A stretch of DNA of 64,000 nucleotides, taken from Heterodera schachtii. Lineage: Eukaryota > Nematoda > Chromadorea > Rhabditida > Heteroderidae. Each line of letters starts with the position of its first letter. Position 1 is the stretch's first letter. A program made the translations under genes and the position numbers. The notes under the pieces are model-generated. The model was not told where the DNA came from and did no database searches. It was given only the letters and a program-made list of their open reading frames with translations. The stretch spans positions 291,852 to 355,851 of the forward strand of contig SIJG01000007.1 in NCBI GenBank assembly GCA_023374025.1, in the 5' to 3' direction. Below, one piece after another: positions 1-11,722 of the stretch.

Positions 1-246
1 CCTTATAAACCATCCGAAAATAAAAAAAAAATAGAAAAAAAAATTTTAAGAGAGAGAATATTTCCAGAAAAATTTTTATGTTAAAAATTTTTTTTTTAAT
101 TTCGGGGGAGGGGGAAGGGTGAATCTGCTTCTTAAAAAAGTATCGGAGTGGAAATTTTTATAAAATATAAAAAAATAACCTAAAATTAAATTAAATCTGA
201 ACATTCTATAATACGTAAGTAATAGTAATTTGAAAATTGTTTGCAG

Positions 247-1929
247 CTTCAACAGCGTGCTGCTCAGTTGTCATTTGTCCAACAGTCAATTGACCAAGTG
301 CTGCTTCAAGGCCAATTGCCCGCCCGTTCTGTTGCCATTGATTACGCTTTGAAACGGTATGAAAATTGATGAATTTCTTTCTTGCGAATGTTGGCCCAAC
401 TTTCATTAGAAATTCATTGGCCAGAAAAACTATTATTTGAAAACACTAAAAAATTAATTTAAAAAATTATGAAAAAAGAAATTGTTTAAAAAAAAATCAA
501 CTTTTTCATATTTGAATTACCAAATTTCAGCGCCAGCGAACTGCTGCTCTCTTTGCAGGCGGTTGAACTGTTTCGGCAAAGTGCCACCCAACGCTTGACC
601 GCCATTTTTCGTCAATTGAACGAGCTGAAAGCCAAAATCAGACAACGACAACAAAATGTTCGGGTGGCTGAACAGCGAATTGTCCGGGTCGGGGTCTAAT
701 TCAATTAGCACATTAGCGCATCTATTAAATTTTAATTGCTTTTTAATTGATATTATAAATCTGCGCGTTTGTTTTTTAAAGATCGCTCAATCCATGCACT
801 CTTTGGTGTTCCCAACAACAAACGCTGAACAGGCGGCGGTTGCCAAAATGGGCGAAGTGCAGCACAAATTGAGCAAATGTGCTGAAGAAACAGCGAAGGT
901 GAATTGCACAGAATGCTCAATCTGTCTTTTTCATTTTGACAATTTTGGGTCTCTTTTTCCTGTCCGTCTTAAAATTATTCATAATTCCGTCAGGGAATTT
1001 TTTGGAAGATAATTATTTTTTTTTCTCAACCAAATTAAACATGATTGGCACAGTTCGAAAGCGCTTGACAAAACTCTATTGACTTTCAAAATTGAGAGGG
1101 AAAAAAAAGTCAGTCAGTGCCTAACTGCTTTTTGGCCTTCCTTAATTTTTATGAATTTTTTGGAAATTTTCCGCAACGATTTGTCTGACTTTGCCCATTT
1201 GAAATTTAAAGTTTTCACAATTTCTAAAAATAAATTTCCTTTCTTTCCTATTTTTTTACAGATTGTCCACCGTGTTCGTGTCCATCGCCAGTCGCTGTGT
1301 GCTGGTGGTGGTGCTGCTGGCCCTTCATCTTTTTGCTGTCCATCATCATTTTCATCGTTATCCATTTCCAATCCGCCGCCGATTGCTCATCATCACCACC
1401 AACAGCAACAACTTCATCAACAGCAGCAGCAACAGTTGTCCTTCATCTCGGCCCCGTGTGCGTTGCATTCTTCGCATGGCCCTTCAACAACAACAACAGC
1501 AAATGCCATTCCGGCCCAGTTGTTTATGCTCTCAAAAAAGTGGGGGTTTTATTTTATTTTATTTTTTTGTTGTCGCGAATTGTAGGCTTGCAATTTTTGA
1601 AAAAAAAAAATTCATTCAGAAAATGGTTTTGGCAAAAATATTGTATCTAAGGTTGCTTTTTGATATTAACTAAATTTTATAATTAGAGAACAATTAGGGC
1701 TTCGGACTATTTCAAGAGAATTAAAAAAAAATTAGTTGCTTTGGTTTTTGTTAAAAATTTCATTTTCATGATTTTTGAGTAACAATTACACATCAGTTTT
1801 TTAAAAAAAAATTTTTCACTCTTTTTTTTCATTTAATTTTTTAGTGGTCGCGAATGTTCCAAACTTCGTGAGATGGTCTCTTCACTCGGTGAACAATTGA
1901 ATGTGCCGTCGACAACAAAAATTTCTTAA
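247..1929 (+). CDS. 3' end of a coiled-coil protein gene with a His/Gln-rich segment (5' part outside the window)
   Basis: I do not recognise this gene. Five exons chain in one frame: 247-356, 531-687, 782-898, 1262-1518 and 1845-1929, ending in TAA. Each has GT/AG borders and the phases agree (2, 0, 0, 2). The first three exons encode a Gln/Leu/Ala-rich helical stretch with heptad character, including SVAIDYALKR and RQLNELKAKIRQRQQNVRV, so a coiled coil is likely. Exon four is low complexity with HHHHQQQQ and poly-Gln runs. The last exon returns to a helical tail, CSKLREMVSSLGEQLN. An acceptor AG at 245-246 shows that more exons lie upstream. Another frame of 1262-1518 could encode a hydrophobic segment, but it breaks the phase of the chain, so I prefer the Gln-rich frame. 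The family is unknown. I am fairly sure the stretch is coding and less sure of the fourth exon's end. Confidence 0.6.
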
Positions 1930-3121
1930 ATTTATGCCCCAAAACTCGTTAAAGTCTGTTGATGATCTGCTGCTGTTTCTTCTCTTCTCTCTTATGGAAT
2001 TTAAAAGTGTCTTTTCTGGCTCATTTTTCTTTCTTTATTCACTTCGATGAAAGTGCTGCTGCTATGCCTTTTTTTATTCGTCAAATATTTGTTTCCAGTT
2101 TTGAGTGATTTCTTTTTAAACAAAAAAATTGTCTCAAAAATATCATTAAATGAAATGGATTGCTATTGCTAATTTCGGCAATTAAAAAACAGCTTTTTGA
2201 AATATAATTTAAATGTATTATCCTAAATAAGCCGATATGACCAGCAGGGGTGGGACGTGGTCGCGTGCGATTCGCGGCGTTTTCCGCAATTCGCGACCGT
2301 GGCATTTTTTGCGTTATGCCATAAAAAAGGTCGATGCTGCTTCTTCACCTTTTTTTTGTTGTTGCATTTAATAATTTTTGAATTTTCAAACTTGTTCGAA
2401 TACGGTTCTGGGTTTCGAAATTGGTCGAATGAATGTCAGATTCGTGATCACTGACCAGCTACCTACCCCGAAAAGCCTGGTACTAGTGCAGTTGGTACGC
2501 CACAAATTTTTTTTTGTTTGTTTAAAGTCGGATAAAAAATGTTCCAAGGGTTTTCGAGGGCGCTGATTATGATTCCGACCTCCATTTCGACCAATCTGAG
2601 TCCCGGACTCAAACTCGAACATTTGGTCGAAAAGTCTGAAACTCCCAAAAAATGTTTTTTAACAAATAAATATAATCAACAATATAGAGCAACTAATTTT
2701 CGTAATCAGATCGACGTAAAAAACTATTTGTCAATGCAAAAATTAGTTTTTCTATGGCAAAAAACATTTTTTTGGGAATTTTAGACTTTTCGACCAAATG
2801 TTCGAGTTTGAGTTTGTCGAATTTTGGGCGTAATAGGCCAGTGCGAGTTGGTTTCTTCAAAATCATAGAATTTGTCACCTTATACATCACAATTTCATTT
2901 TTGGATTGATCTCCTCAAAAATTTTTTTAAAATAAACTTTATGGCATTATGCCTGCTCAAATTTTGCACAAAAAAAAAGAAAATGTACCTAAATTCAGAA
3001 AATTAGCAACAAGCATCAACTTCAAATGCTTTTTTTTTTCTACGGTGCATCCAATGTTTAAAACAAAATGAATTTACCTATGCACATAGATTTTGACAAT
3101 ATTTAACTTATTTTTGAATAA
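1930..3121. other. Intergenic region, AT-rich, with an inverted repeat
   Basis: No exon chain could be built here. The region holds poly-A/T runs, a GC-rich patch around 2240-2310 and the inverted repeat at 2606-2815. A dispersed-repeat motif resembling GTCAGATTCGTGATCACTGA lies near 2436. It should contain the promoter of the downstream gene, but I see no defined regulatory site. Confidence 0.5.
2606..2815. repeat. Inverted repeat with arms of about 60 bp
   Basis: The left arm (2606-2664) contains CTCGAACATTTGGTCGAAAA. The right arm (2757-2815) carries the complement, TTTTCGACCAAATGTTCGAG. About 90 bp of AT-rich DNA separates them. Related tail sequences with the TCGTGATCAGCGACC core recur near 38480, 38650 and 60200, so this is a dispersed foldback family. 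Confidence 0.7.
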
Positions 3122-6100
3122 ATGAATAACAATCATTCGCCGTTGCGCTATTTGACAAATGCTGGGGAGCCGAATCGTTTGCCAGATAACGGACAGTGGA
3201 CTTGTTACAAGGTTAACAAAATGTACCAAAAAAAAAGACAATTATTGAGGATGGATGAATGATGATCCAAAACAAACTTTTGTTTATCCAAGGCTTAATT
3301 AGACTTTGTTCTTAAGCAAGGGGAATTTCCCCCCCCCCCCCCCCCCCCTTACAAATTAGAGAGAGATTACCTTAAACTGAGAATTTTAAGAAATTTGGTT
3401 CAATTATTTCTAGAGTTTGGCCTTGCCTAGAGCCAGGCCTGGATAGGTCCTGGATTTTTTCTGGACCAGCATTCCCTGGATTTATTTCATTTTTCGGTAT
3501 CGGGGGAAGAAAGGTAGGCTATAGCCCCATCAGTCCCTTTTGATACGTCTCTGATTTTACTATGGAAAACCTGCTACGATTTTGTCAAAAATGACCAAAT
3601 TGAAAAATTCTATCAATTTACCATTTTAGATGGAAATTTTATTTTATTTTTCTGTCCTTTTAGTGCTTTATCAACAATTTCAATGGCCGTGCCAACTGCT
3701 TCAAATGCGGCACACTGCGCGCCCGCGGCGAAGCATTTGCATTGGACGCCAAGGGCTTGACGATGGTTGGCACCCTTCCATGCGATAGTAATTTTTTGAA
3801 TGATAATTATTGTGACAAAAAATCATGGTAATAAAAACAGGGCATTTTGAAAAAAAAAAATTTTTTTTCTGTGGTAATAAAGTTGTTGTTTTTGGATCTT
3901 CAGCGGTTTCGAGTTCTCAACTTGTTGGAGTCCGAGTTTACGTTAGTGATTCGTCGGCCGTGAAAGCCCAGAAGAAATTGTCACCAAAAATTTAAAAAGT
4001 TTTCCTACAAATGGGTCTTTATCGCAAGTATTTTCGAAAACTCTTAAAAAAGGCTGCATTTAACGATTTATGTGATTAATTTGGAAATTTAACTCCAAAA
4101 AATTTAATTTTTTAGCTCTGTTAATCCGTGAATTGCCCGCGAGTGCCGATGATTTGTCTGTCCGGCATGCGGTTGTTCGTTTTACTGATGTTGAGCCATT
4201 GAGCGTCCGTTTGGCCGCCTCGCGAATGTTCGCATTCATTCAAATGGGGTCACTGTTTGACGCAGAAATGGCCCACCATAAGCTGCAACGAACATGTTTA
4301 TACATCGACAATTGTGCCGGTACCAAAAAACAAAATTTGTCCCTTTTTAATTGGCTATAATTTTGTCAAAATGCCGTTGCCTTTGTAAAAAAAAATTCTT
4401 CCCTTTTTCCTCAAAATTTCTGTACCCCTTTCAAAACTCCAATTTCTAATAATTGCACCTAATAAAAAGTCTAATTGTAACTTAAAACGTGTAATAATAG
4501 TAATAAGATTTACTTTAACCTCCCTATTTTGCAAAAAAAAAAATATTTTTTTTTAATGTCGTGAAAAATGTCTCACAATCAGGCGGTTTTCCTTGTCGCT
4601 GATCACAATTTGGCGTTTATTTTTGACCGAATCCCGGTCTGAATTTGAACAAAGAATCAAAAATTCAAAAAAAAACAAATTTTTTTTTGGTTTTGCTTTA
4701 AACTGACATAAAACATATGCAAAATTGAAAGCCATGCTGTTTAATATTACTACTTAATTTCTTTTTAGTGTTTGTCTCATTTTCTCGTCATCCCTTGGCC
4801 AAAGTTTTGAGCGAAGGACGCATTAAATTGTTGCCAGAAACGCAACAAGGTTTTGCATATTCATTGGATTTTTTTTTCATAATTTACACAAAATTAGCAA
4901 AAAAAAAATATTTCTTTTTTAGATGTCGAAATCATTGACCAAACAACTCACAATCAGAGTTCTTCTTCCACCTCAAATTCAGTGAACACTCCGTTTGGAA
5001 TTTTGCCAATTTGTTGTATGAATTTTTTTGTATTTTTTTGTTTTGTTTTAATTGCTTTTTGTTTAGCTGAGCCCGACCCAGCAAAATTTCAATATGAGCA
5101 TAGTTCGGGCTATTTCTACGATCCGGCAACTGGCTTTTACCATGACCCAAAAACCGAATTTTACTACTCGGCCAAGAGCAGAAGTGTAAGTATAATCATT
5201 TTTTGGTGTAGCTAAATTGGCTGTAATAATCAGCTTCCACCCCCCCCCCCCCCCGAAAATAAAAAATTCAAACCAGAAATTTTTCAAAAAAAATTTTGAA
5301 AATTTTTTAGCTAACAAGGGGGTTTTCTTTAATTGGAGGGGGGAGTCGAGTATAGAAAAACAATGGGTCTGTATGGCCTACGCCCTTTGCATCATTCATT
5401 ACAAAAAAACTTTTTGAAATTCAAAAAAAAAAAAATTTTTTTTTGTTTACCAATTTAAGTGGAAATTTTGGTGCCGAAAGTATCGCACATACATCGATTG
5501 TGAGGGCGGTGACGTTGAGTTGAAGCGTCGTCTGCAGGAGGCCGAGCGGGAACAGGGCGACGTCGGACAAACTCTCGTTGACGTGCCGCCGCCCTCCGAG
5601 GCGCAGCATCGGCACGCGCTTCGTCATGCGCCGCCTCCGCCAAACCGTAAGAAAAATTTTTACATGCAAACGACTGTTCCGATCAATTTTTATTTGGAAA
5701 AATTCGATCGTCGCTTCACAGAGAAAATTTTTTGGGGTTTTAATCGTTTCTTGGATTTTTCTTAAAAATTTTTTTTTTTTTTGCATCGACTTTGTCCTTG
5801 TGACGTTTTGTCCTCCTTCGAACCATCAAATAGACAGCAAGCCAAAAGTTATTTGAGAGGGTGGATCTCGTACGCGGAGCCAGCCATTCCCACGCTAAGA
5901 AATTGGAAATATTGTATAAAATAAAAACTGAAAATTTATTAAAATTTGGTTTCAACCGAGGGTGAGGGGGGGGGGGGGGTGTATCCACTCCGTGTCGTTT
6001 CCACCGAAAAAAACTTTCAAAAAAATTTTTTCTCGAAATTTATTTTATTTTTTCTTTCCACAGCACCTGGTGGTGGTGGAAGCATCAACAAAGTGTCCTC

Positions 6101-9100
6101 CACGCCGGCAAAGCTGCGCAGCACCAATGGCAACAACAATAAGCGTCCACGTCCGCCGCTTCTCGAATTGGAATCGGATGACGACGACATCGTCATTGAA
6201 AACGCCAATGCCATGCAAACGCGGGATGCCATTGGACGAGCGATGCCGCGGCACGAGGGCCCACGAAAGCGTTTGGGAGAGGAGGAAAATGGAAATGGTG
6301 GTGGTGGTGAGCAGCAACGGATTCCTCGTCCTCCTCCGAAGCAACGATTTATTGGGGTGGCGGCGGAGGAAGAAAAAGTGATGACGACGCCAATCTCTCG
6401 GGAGGATTTGGGACAACTTGTTTCGGCACTGGTAAAGCGTGGCATTGACGAGGAGTGGCGCAATTTGCGCAACAAGCGTCGCTCCTCGCGCAGCCGCAGC
6501 AGGTCCCCCCCGCCGCGGCATGGCAGCAGCAGCAAGCGGGACGAGCACTGGCGCGGGGACGGGAGAGAAAGCGAGTGGGTTCTTTTTTCAAATCTTGGTG
6601 TCGGACTGATGATGTTTGAAAATCTTGGTATTGCCAAACAGTTAACTTGGCCACACCTTTCAGTCGACAACCGTCACGCCGTCGTGATGAAAGCCGCAGC
6701 AGCAGGGACACAAGCCGAGAGCGTCGGCGGACGCACGAATTCCGACAATATCAGCACCAATTGTTACAACAAGACCAAGAGCCGATGACGATTTGCTCAT
6801 CACCGTCACCACCCCCACCGGCAGTTGTGCCATTTGAGGGGCACCAACAACATGGCTGGGGCGTGCCGTCATCCTCGAACAGTCGGGCGCCAATTCCGGC
6901 ACAAATGTTTGCAGCATCGCCTGTGCCGCCGCAGCCACGAGACTCCCCATTTCTGGCGGCGGCTCCTGCCGAAAATTCTCCGTTCATGCCCTTCTCGCAT
7001 CATATGCTGTCTCCGACCATGTTTTCTCCATTTCAAATGCCACCGCACAATCTGCCAATGATGCTTCAGCATGGGGACGGCATTGGCATTGGTGGTGGCG
7101 GTCAACCTCCTTTCAACAACATGCCACCAATGCCAACACCAAGTTCGCTGGGCGTCCGGTTTGAAAGAGCTGCGGCGGCCGCCATGCAAATGGGCACAAC
7201 GCCCGGCGTTCCGCGTGGTTATGTGGGCACATCATCATCATCTGCTGGTCCAAAACTTTTTGTGAGTTTATGGAAAGAATTTTTTTTTCACGCGCTTTCG
7301 ATTCCAAGGGACCACACTCATTCCTACGATTTTTTTTTCAAAATTTGCAAAAAAAAAATTCTCAAATTTCGTGACCTGACAGACGGCATAAAACCAGTTA
7401 ATTTTTTGGACGATTGTATATAAAAAAATTTTTACCCGCGCCATTTCCGATTCCACGGGACCTCATTGAATTCCTACGATTTTTTTTTCTTCAAAATTTA
7501 CCAAAAATTTCTCAAATTTCGTGACCAGAGGCATAAATTTGTAATTTTTTATACGATTATCTTCGCGTTTGTCGCCCCACCGAAATTTTTTTTTAATGCT
7601 TTCGGCTGTATTTTTTTTTTTGATTTGGACAATTTTTTCAATTTAACGACAGTTTAACGACACGTTGCGCGAACAACAGTTGCGCTACCCGGCCGCACTT
7701 TCGTCGGCCGGCGCTTCGCGCGCTTTGCCATCATCTTCGGCATTTGGCGGCGGTCTTCCCGGCACATTTCCAAGCAGTAGCAGCAGCGGCAACAGAAGGG
7801 GCGCGGCACCACCATCAAAGTCGTCGATTGTCAATCAGTTGGACGTTGATCAGCAGCAAAAGAAGAGCCAACTGATCAGCAAGGAACGCGACAAAGTGAA
7901 CAGCCTTGGCATTTGTTTGAACTGTGGTCGACATGGGCACAACCTTTTCCAGTGCAGGTGGCTTTTTCAACGATTTTTTTCAATTTTTTTGATCGAATTA
8001 CTAAGTCCTGCCAAAAAAATCGCGAAAAATTTTTCAAATTTTTTTTTCAATTTCTTATAAACAATTTTCTAGGGTTAGAAAATTCCGGAGAGGGGGGGCG
8101 GGACGTTGTGCACCCGTTTTTCTCGACTCAAATTTGCTACCCTAAACCCTTGTAATTTTTTCGGCAATATCACATGGGCTATGGCACTTTTTTTGGATGT
8201 TATGGTTTCTCGGGTAAATTTTAATAAATCCACGCGGCAACGCTTCAATTTCAATTTATATCCATCCAAGAAATCAATGAAAAAACAGACATTTTTTGGC
8301 AAAACAATCTGTCAACAGATCGATTCAGAAAATGCCATACTTAACGATTTTTTAATGCCGTTTTTTCCTATTATTAAGCAAAAATTCACCAAACAATTTT
8401 TCATTTACAATTCACCACAAATTCATTCATAAGATGGGAGCGCATTTCTGATGACGAACTGCAGAAGAAGCTGCGGGATGCCAAGCAGAAGCAGCAACGT
8501 CAGGAGCTGGACAAGCAGGAGCTGAAGCGCAGGGCGGACAAACACCCGTTGCGCAGGAAGGACCCGTTGATTGAACGCCTGCGGGTCACTGCGCCGCATG
8601 GAAAAATCAAAATGGTATTTATACGACAACATGTGTGGATGGACTGTGAACCTACTGGTAGAACCCGGACGGGAATGAGAATTCGTCAGGTTTTCCTTAG
8701 GTCCCGATCCCGAAGTTTTTGAAAAAGTCTGTTCGGCATTTTTGAGAAAATGTCGGGACCAGCCAGGATCCCGGCCAAATCGGGATTTGAAAAGCCAGTG
8801 GTCCTGTCTGTCTCGACTTGTTTACCAATTTCGACTTTCACTATTTTTCTCTCTACCCACGCCAAAAGAATATATACCTTTGGTTTTTAGGGCCATTATT
8901 TGATGGTTTTTTTTAATTGTATTTAAAAATGAAAAAACTGAAACCGTTTTTTTTTTTGCAAAGTCCAAGGCGCAAATGTCTGTAATAAACACATCTCTAA
9001 CCAGTACAAATTGTATATATATTCTTATTTCTTGCTAAAATTTCCTCTATTTCAAGGAGTACATTCGAACGATTTGCCCAAAATGTGCCTACTTTAATCA

Positions 9101-11619
9101 CACGCGGATGGAATGCTCACGAGCTGATGTAATAATAATATTATAGTGCCATCGATATTATTTTTTACAGATCGGCCGTAATTTGCACAAACAAATTTGC
9201 AACCAATTGGAGGAGTTCAAGAAAGTGTTTTTTGTCCATCTCCTGGAAGACCGAATGGTTGACCTGTCACAGGTGTTTTTTTTTTACTTGTTTTACCAAA
9301 TTCGTCAATATTTTGGACTACGTTTGCCAGAAATTTGACACTTTCCGTGTCATGGACGGCATTGAACAGAACGGCACAATTGACCCGGTTGGACTCCAGT
9401 TGCAAGCAATGTGCCCGGGTGGGTGTGCTCATTTTTTCTTGGAGACATGATTTCCGATGCCTATTTGGAAAAATTAGAAAATTTGAGTGCAAATTATTGA
9501 CAGATTTTTTTCTAAAAATTACTAAATTTTTTGATTTGAGCTAATTTTTTAAGAAAAATTAGGATTTTTAGGGGTTCGGCAGTGCCTTTAGGCGCCGTTT
9601 AGTGAAAAAATTTTTTTTTGTTAATGACTTGCTAACGATGTAACACTCGGTAAATGTTCAAATCACTTTAAAACTCATTTTTATCGTGTAGAGTTCATGG
9701 CTGATTTGCGATTGTTATTTTGGTGCCGACCTCGAAATTGATCAGATTAAATCGCTCAAATCAAAATAATAGCAAAAATAAATAAATCAATTTTCCATTT
9801 AAATTGTCTCAGATGGCATTGTTACGCAGATGGACTTGCGCGAGCTGTGCTCTAATTGTGCTATGTTGGGCCACAAGCGGACCGAATGCAAGGAGAAAAC
9901 GGAGTGCAGCCGTACACATTATGACAAAATGTTGGAACTCGTCAAGGTGGGCGAGAGAGAGAGGGGGAGGGGGGCCTAAGCGGCCAACTCAGTCCCAGTC
10001 GAATTTTGAACCACAAAAAAAAATTTAATTACAAAATTTAACTAAATTACTATCATATTAAAGCTCTTAACAAGCGAATACATCTATTATTGGATTGGCC
10101 CATAAGAATTTTAAAACTTATAGGCAAAAGCATTCAAAAAAAATTTTTGAATTTAAAAAACAAATAAAAATATTAGTGTCGTGGAGCGGGTTCGAACCTC
10201 CACAAAATTTTCAAGGAATTATTGCCTATTTTAATATAGGGTTATCGCGCGCTGGTCAAGGAAGGCAATGGCAATTTTGTGCTGCCAACAGCAAAAATGA
10301 TGAACCCACCCGTGCTGGTATTGAAGGACATTGAACGCAGTGAGCCCATTGAAGAGATCATTTTGTTGGAGAGCAGCGACGATGAAGAGGAAGAGACGGA
10401 AAAGGAAAAGCAAGGAAAAGAGAAGGAGAAGCAGTTGGGAGAGGAGGAAAAGGAAAAGCAGCGAGAAGAGGAAGAGAAGCAGCAGGAAGAGAAGGAAAAG
10501 CAACAGAAAGAGGAAGAGAAGAAGCATGAAGAGGAGGAGGAGGTTGAAGAAATAATTATGTTGGACAGCAACGACGATGAAGCCATGGAAAAGGAAGGGG
10601 AGGAGAAGGAAAAGCAATTGGAAGATAAGGAAAAGCCGGAGGAAGAGAAGGAAGCGGAAGGGGAGCAGAATGAAGAGAAGGAGACCCAACGGGAGAAGAA
10701 GGAAGAGAAGGAGAAGCAGTTGGAAGAGAAGGAAATGCAAATTGAAGAATTAATTGTGTTAGTCAGCGATGATGAAGAGAAGGAAAAGCAAGGGGAAGAG
10801 AAGGAGGAGACGCAACGGGAGAAGTTGGAAGAGAAGGAAAAGCAATTAGAAGACAGCGATATGCCGGAGGAAGAGAACGAAATGCAAGGGAAGGAGAAGG
10901 AAAAACAAACGGAAGAGAAGGAGACACAAGGAGAGGAGAAGGAAAAGGAAGAGAAGAAGAAGCAATCGGAAGAGGAGGAAATGCAGTTGGATGAGGAGGT
11001 AAAGAAAAAGCAGCAGGAAGAGAAGGAAAAGAAGCAGACAGAGAAGGATGTTGAAGAAATAATAATGTTGGACAGCAACGATGATGAAGAAACAGAAAAG
11101 GAAGGGGAAGACAAGGAAAAGCAAGAGGAAGAGAAGGAGACGCAAGGAGAGGAGAATGAAAAGCAAGCGGAAGAGAAGGTAACGCAAGGAGAGGAGAAGG
11201 AAACGCAAGGAGAGGAGAAGGAAACGCAAGGCGAGGAGAAGGAAAAGCGAGAGGAAGAGAAGGAGAAGCAATCGGAAGAGGAGGAAAAAACGGAGAAAAT
11301 GGAAAAGCAGCAGGAAGAGAAGGAAATGCAAGTTGAAGAAGTAATTATGTTGGACTGCAACGACGATGAAGCGATGAAAAAGCAAGGGGAGGAAAAGGAG
11401 AAGCAGTTGGGAGATGAGGAAAAGACGGAGGAAGACAAGGAAACACAGGGTGAGGAGAAGGAAAAGCAATTGGAAAATGACGAAAAGCGGGACGAAGAGA
11501 AGAAAACGCAATTGGAAGATAAGCAAAAGCCGGAGGAAGAGAAGGAAACGCAAGGAGAGGAGAAGGAAAGGAAAAATAATTTTGTTTTACTGATTCATGG
11601 AATTTTGATTTTCATCTGA
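3122..11619 (+). CDS. RBM5/RBM10-like protein (RanBP2 zinc finger, RRM, OCRE) fused to CCHC zinc knuckles and an acidic SIM-repeat tail
   Basis: Sixteen exons keep one frame: 3122-3211, 3664-3787, 4116-4319, 4769-4849, 4923-5015, 5067-5185, 5460-5646, 6064-6574, 6664-7261, 7653-7957, 8434-8614, 9057-9128, 9171-9272, 9331-9418, 9813-9946 and 10240-11619. They predict 1,422 residues. A RanBP2-type finger (W26, C28, C31, C42, C45) is followed by an RRM at about 71-165 with LLIREL and MFAFIQM as its RNP2/RNP1-like strands. An OCRE domain lies at about 199-257 (GYFYDPATGFYHDPKTEFYY). This finger-RRM-OCRE order is that of the RBM5/6/10 splicing regulators, so nuclear pre-mRNA splicing is the likely role. 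Next come a Glu/Arg and RS-like region and a Pro/Met/Gly-rich stretch. Three CCHC knuckles (C-x2-C-x4-H-x4-C) end at residues 769, 851 and 944. The last 460 residues are Glu/Lys/Gln repeats. The first RRM and G-patch of RBM5 are missing. Two adjacent genes remain an alternative, but phase agrees across the 5646/6064 junction. Confidence 0.8.
10348..11370 (+). repeat. Glu/Lys-rich coding minisatellite with five SUMO-interacting-motif-like repeats
   Basis: This lies within the last exon of the RBM-like gene. Degenerate GAGGAGAAGGAAAAGCA-type units encode EEKEKQ repeats. The motif [I/V]EE[I/V/L]I.L..(S/C).DDE recurs five times, starting at 10348, 10543, 10741, 11050 and 11332 (residues about 1000, 1065, 1131, 1234 and 1328). 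Each is a short hydrophobic core such as IIMLDS or LIVLVS directly followed by acidic residues. That is the layout of SUMO-interacting motifs. SUMO binding is inferred from the motif only. Confidence 0.6.
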
Positions 11620-11722
11620 TTTTTATTTTTTATTTGTTTTTCAAAATAAATGGTATTGTAATTTATTTATAAATAAGAGATAATTATAATTTCCAAAAAT
11701 AATTCATTTAATATTTAAAAAT

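Noticed and set aside
1297..1650. A hydrophobic membrane-segment frame over 1262-1518
   Set aside because: It does not keep phase with the preceding and following exons, whereas the His/Gln-rich frame does.
6017..7307. Several minus-strand frames over the RS/Pro-rich exons
   Set aside because: Shadows of the plus-strand exons, whose phase is consistent with neighbouring exons.
10170..10215. B-box-like GGGTTCGAACCTCC in an intron of the RBM-like gene
   Set aside because: No matching A box or cloverleaf; at most a relic of a tRNA-derived repeat.
10231..11553. Minus-strand reading frames rich in Ser/Phe or Leu opposite the RBM-like tail
   Set aside because: They mirror the GAG/GAA-rich codons of the plus-strand exon, which is in phase with 15 upstream exons.
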